DNA of 38,237 nucleotides from Actinomycetota bacterium (lineage in GTDB: Bacteria > Actinomycetota > Actinomycetes > S36-B12 > UBA5976), in the NCBI GenBank assembly GCA_026393095.1, contig JAPLAV010000008.1:1-38237 (forward strand), read 5' to 3'. The position numbers and the translations under genes are program-made. Below are positions 36,244 to 38,237 of this stretch, piece by piece. Every line of letters begins with the position of its first letter. The first letter of the stretch is position 1. The notes under the pieces were generated by a model. It saw nothing but the letters and a program-made list of their open reading frames with translations. It had not been told where the DNA came from and made no database searches.

Positions 36244-36891
36244 ATGTCTGATTCCACACAATGGTTTGAATCTTTAAGAGTCTCCTATGAACAAGGAGAA
36301 CTAAACGAGGCTGACATAACCCACAACCCACTAGATCAGTTCAACAACTGGTTGCAAGAAGCAATTAAAAACGAAGTTCCTGAACCAAATGCCATGGTGC
36401 TAGCAACTGTTAATAAAGATGGCCAACCTGGTGCTCGCAATGTTTTATTAAAATCAGCTGATGACAATGGTTTCATCTTTTTCACCAATAAGAATTCCGA
36501 TAAAGCATCTGATTTAAAACAGAACCCTCATTGCACGCTTTTATTTTCTTGGTTAAGCCAACATCGTCAAGTAATAGTTAAAGGAAAAGCTCAAGAAATC
36601 AGCAGAGAAGAATCAAATACTTATTTTCAAACTAGACCATACGGTTCAAGAATTAGTGCTTGGGTCAGTGAACAATCACAAGTAATTAAAAACCGAGAAG
36701 AATTAGAAATAAAAGTTAAAGAATTTATGGATAAGTATCCTGAAAATGTTCCCATGCCAGATTATTGGGGCGGTTATTTAGTAAAACCAGAAAGTATTGA
36801 ATTCTGGCAAGGAAGACCTTCTAGATTGCACGATCGAATTAGATTTACTAAAAAAGGTAACGCTTGGACTATTGAGAGAATTTCTCCTTAA
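36244..36891 (+). CDS. pdxH: Pyridoxamine 5'-phosphate oxidase
   Basis: NAMVLATVNKDGQPGARNVLLKSADDNGFIFFTNKNSDKASDL; EFWQGRPSRLHDRIRF. Confidence 0.95.
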   Translation: MSDSTQWFESLRVSYEQGELNEADITHNPLDQFNNWLQEAIKNEVPEPNAMVLATVNKDGQPGARNVLLKSADDNGFIFFTNKNSDKASDLKQNPHCTLLFSWLSQHRQVIVKGKAQEISREESNTYFQTRPYGSRISAWVSEQSQVIKNREELEIKVKEFMDKYPENVPMPDYWGGYLVKPESIEFWQGRPSRLHDRIRFTKKGNAWTIERISP

Positions 36892-38237
36892 TAACTTTTT
36901 CTCCCTTACTTGCTTTATATCTTCTTAAAGTTTCTTCACGTTCTTCACTGTGATCAACCATTCTTTGTGGATAGTCATTGATATAACCATCAGGTTGATC
37001 CCACGGTGTGTGAGCTTTTAAACCTTCCAAATGTTTAAGTTCTGGAATAAATTTATGAACGTATTCCGCATTGGGATCAAATTTTTCTGCTTGCATCATT
37101 GGATTAAATATTCGGTAATAAGGAGAAGCATCTGTGCCACAACCTGCAGTCCATTGCCAACCATGAGAATTACTTGCAATATCTCCATCAAGCAAATGCT
37201 TCATAAACCAATCAGCGCCATGTCTCCAATGAATATGTAAATCTTTAACCAAGAAAGAAGCCACAATCATTCTTACTCTGTTGTGCATCCAACCTGTTTG
37301 TTTTAGCTGACGCATTCCAGCATCAACAATAGGAAAACCAGTTTTTCCTTCTTGCCATCTTTTTAATCTTTCGGCAAAGTCTTTTTCTTGATCCCAACCC
37401 ATTAATTCCCACTTTTGGTCAAGTGATTTGGTTTCACTATCTGGGGCAGTTGCTAGAACCTCGGCATAAAATTCGCGCCAACAGATTTCTTTTCTGAATG
37501 TGTCATGATCTTTGGTGTCGTTTAATTCAATCAATATTGTGCGGGGATGAATTTCGCCAAAGCGTAAAGGAATACTTAATTTAGACGTGCCATTTAAGTC
37601 AGGTCTATTTCTATTTTCGTCATAGCCATTAATGGCAGATTTAAGGAATTTATCTAATAGATCTAAAGCATTTTTCTCACCAGCTTTAGGGATTTCTATT
37701 TCACTATTTACTTTTGGTAAATCTTCACTGGGTAAAGGCATAAACCAAGGTGGAGTCTTCTTAAACTTTTCTGCTGGTTTTCTCCAACCATGCTTTAGCC
37801 AAGATCTATAAAAGGGAGTAAAAACCCGGTATGGAGTTCCATCATCTTTAGTAACTCGAAAAGGAGCAACGGCATAAGGAGAACCAGTTCTCACAAGGGG
37901 GACATTAATTTTTGCTAATTCTTTTTCAACTTCCACATCTCTTAATCGACCATATGGTTCAAAATCTTCTGAGATATGAACTGATTTTGCATTGCTGGCT
38001 TTAACAACTTCAAGCAAAACTTCTTTTGGATTGCCGTAGCGAATTAACAAATTGCCATTCAAAGATTCATTTAAGGACTTAAGAGATGCATTTTGATAAG
38101 CCTGTAAAGGAGTTCCAGCTGCATCAAATACTTTTGCGTCGATATTAAATAGTGCAACTACTTGTCCATCACCATCATGAAAAGCTGCTTCAATGGCGGC
38201 ATTTAATGCAGGATGATCAAGTACTCGCAAATCTCGA
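36869..38237 (-). CDS. Deoxyribodipyrimidine photolyase (class I), N-terminus off the window
   Basis: EICWREFYAEVL, GFPIVDAGMRQLKQTGWMHNRVRMIVASFLVKDLHIHWRHGADWFMKHLLDGD; reading frame continues upstream as RDL-RVLDHPAL, so the ORF-track 'M' is an internal Leu (TTG). Confidence 0.93.
   Translation of the reverse strand, partial: RDLRVLDHPALNAAIEAAFHDGDGQVVALFNIDAKVFDAAGTPLQAYQNASLKSLNESLNGNLLIRYGNPKEVLLEVVKASNAKSVHISEDFEPYGRLRDVEVEKELAKINVPLVRTGSPYAVAPFRVTKDDGTPYRVFTPFYRSWLKHGWRKPAEKFKKTPPWFMPLPSEDLPKVNSEIEIPKAGEKNALDLLDKFLKSAINGYDENRNRPDLNGTSKLSIPLRFGEIHPRTILIELNDTKDHDTFRKEICWREFYAEVLATAPDSETKSLDQKWELMGWDQEKDFAERLKRWQEGKTGFPIVDAGMRQLKQTGWMHNRVRMIVASFLVKDLHIHWRHGADWFMKHLLDGDIASNSHGWQWTAGCGTDASPYYRIFNPMMQAEKFDPNAEYVHKFIPELKHLEGLKAHTPWDQPDGYINDYPQRMVDHSEEREETLRRYKASKGEKVIKEKFSQ

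Noticed and set aside
1-38237. tRNA, rRNA, IS elements or prophage genes
   Set aside because: No tRNA/rRNA signatures, transposases, integrases or phage structural genes recognised in the ORFs.

Overview
The window is a low-GC, gene-dense stretch that looks like a streamlined, probably aquatic, actinobacterium (inferred from protein character and promoter style; no 16S in the window). Most of it is ordinary metabolism: an APC permease, S58/DmpA-type peptidase, uracil/xanthine permease, an eight-gene carbohydrate ABC/DeoR/BtpA/FGGY-kinase/SDR operon, pirin, beta-carbonic anhydrase plus an SbtA-like transporter, two photolyase-family genes, homocysteine methyltransferase, SerC, citrate synthase and PdxH. 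There are also several toxin-antitoxin-like modules and many small ORFs below the ORF-track cutoff. The standout is the large intergenic region 25.64-26.22 kb. It holds three tandem copies (149-nt unit, one expanded to 170 by a 21-nt duplication, the last truncated) of a two-hairpin element. The scaffold is nearly invariant between copies, but the apical loop of the first hairpin (11-13 nt) differs in each. The array ends about 85 bp upstream of, and is co-oriented with, a 174-aa protein of the actinobacterial DUF3800/RNase-H-like type ('FIDES...IHM...EPLLWLPDIFAWSYGAGGIWR'). I propose it as a candidate ncRNA-array/DUF3800-like system with guide-like or antitoxin-like RNAs. Secondary signals are a structured leader with an S-box-like core (2.57-2.66 kb), a leaderless VapBC operon whose operator palindrome abuts the start codon, DeoR-type operator repeats, leader peptides with TAATG coupling, and clustered intergenic DnaA-box consensus sites. 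All calls come from reading the sequence and family recall; no searches were run.
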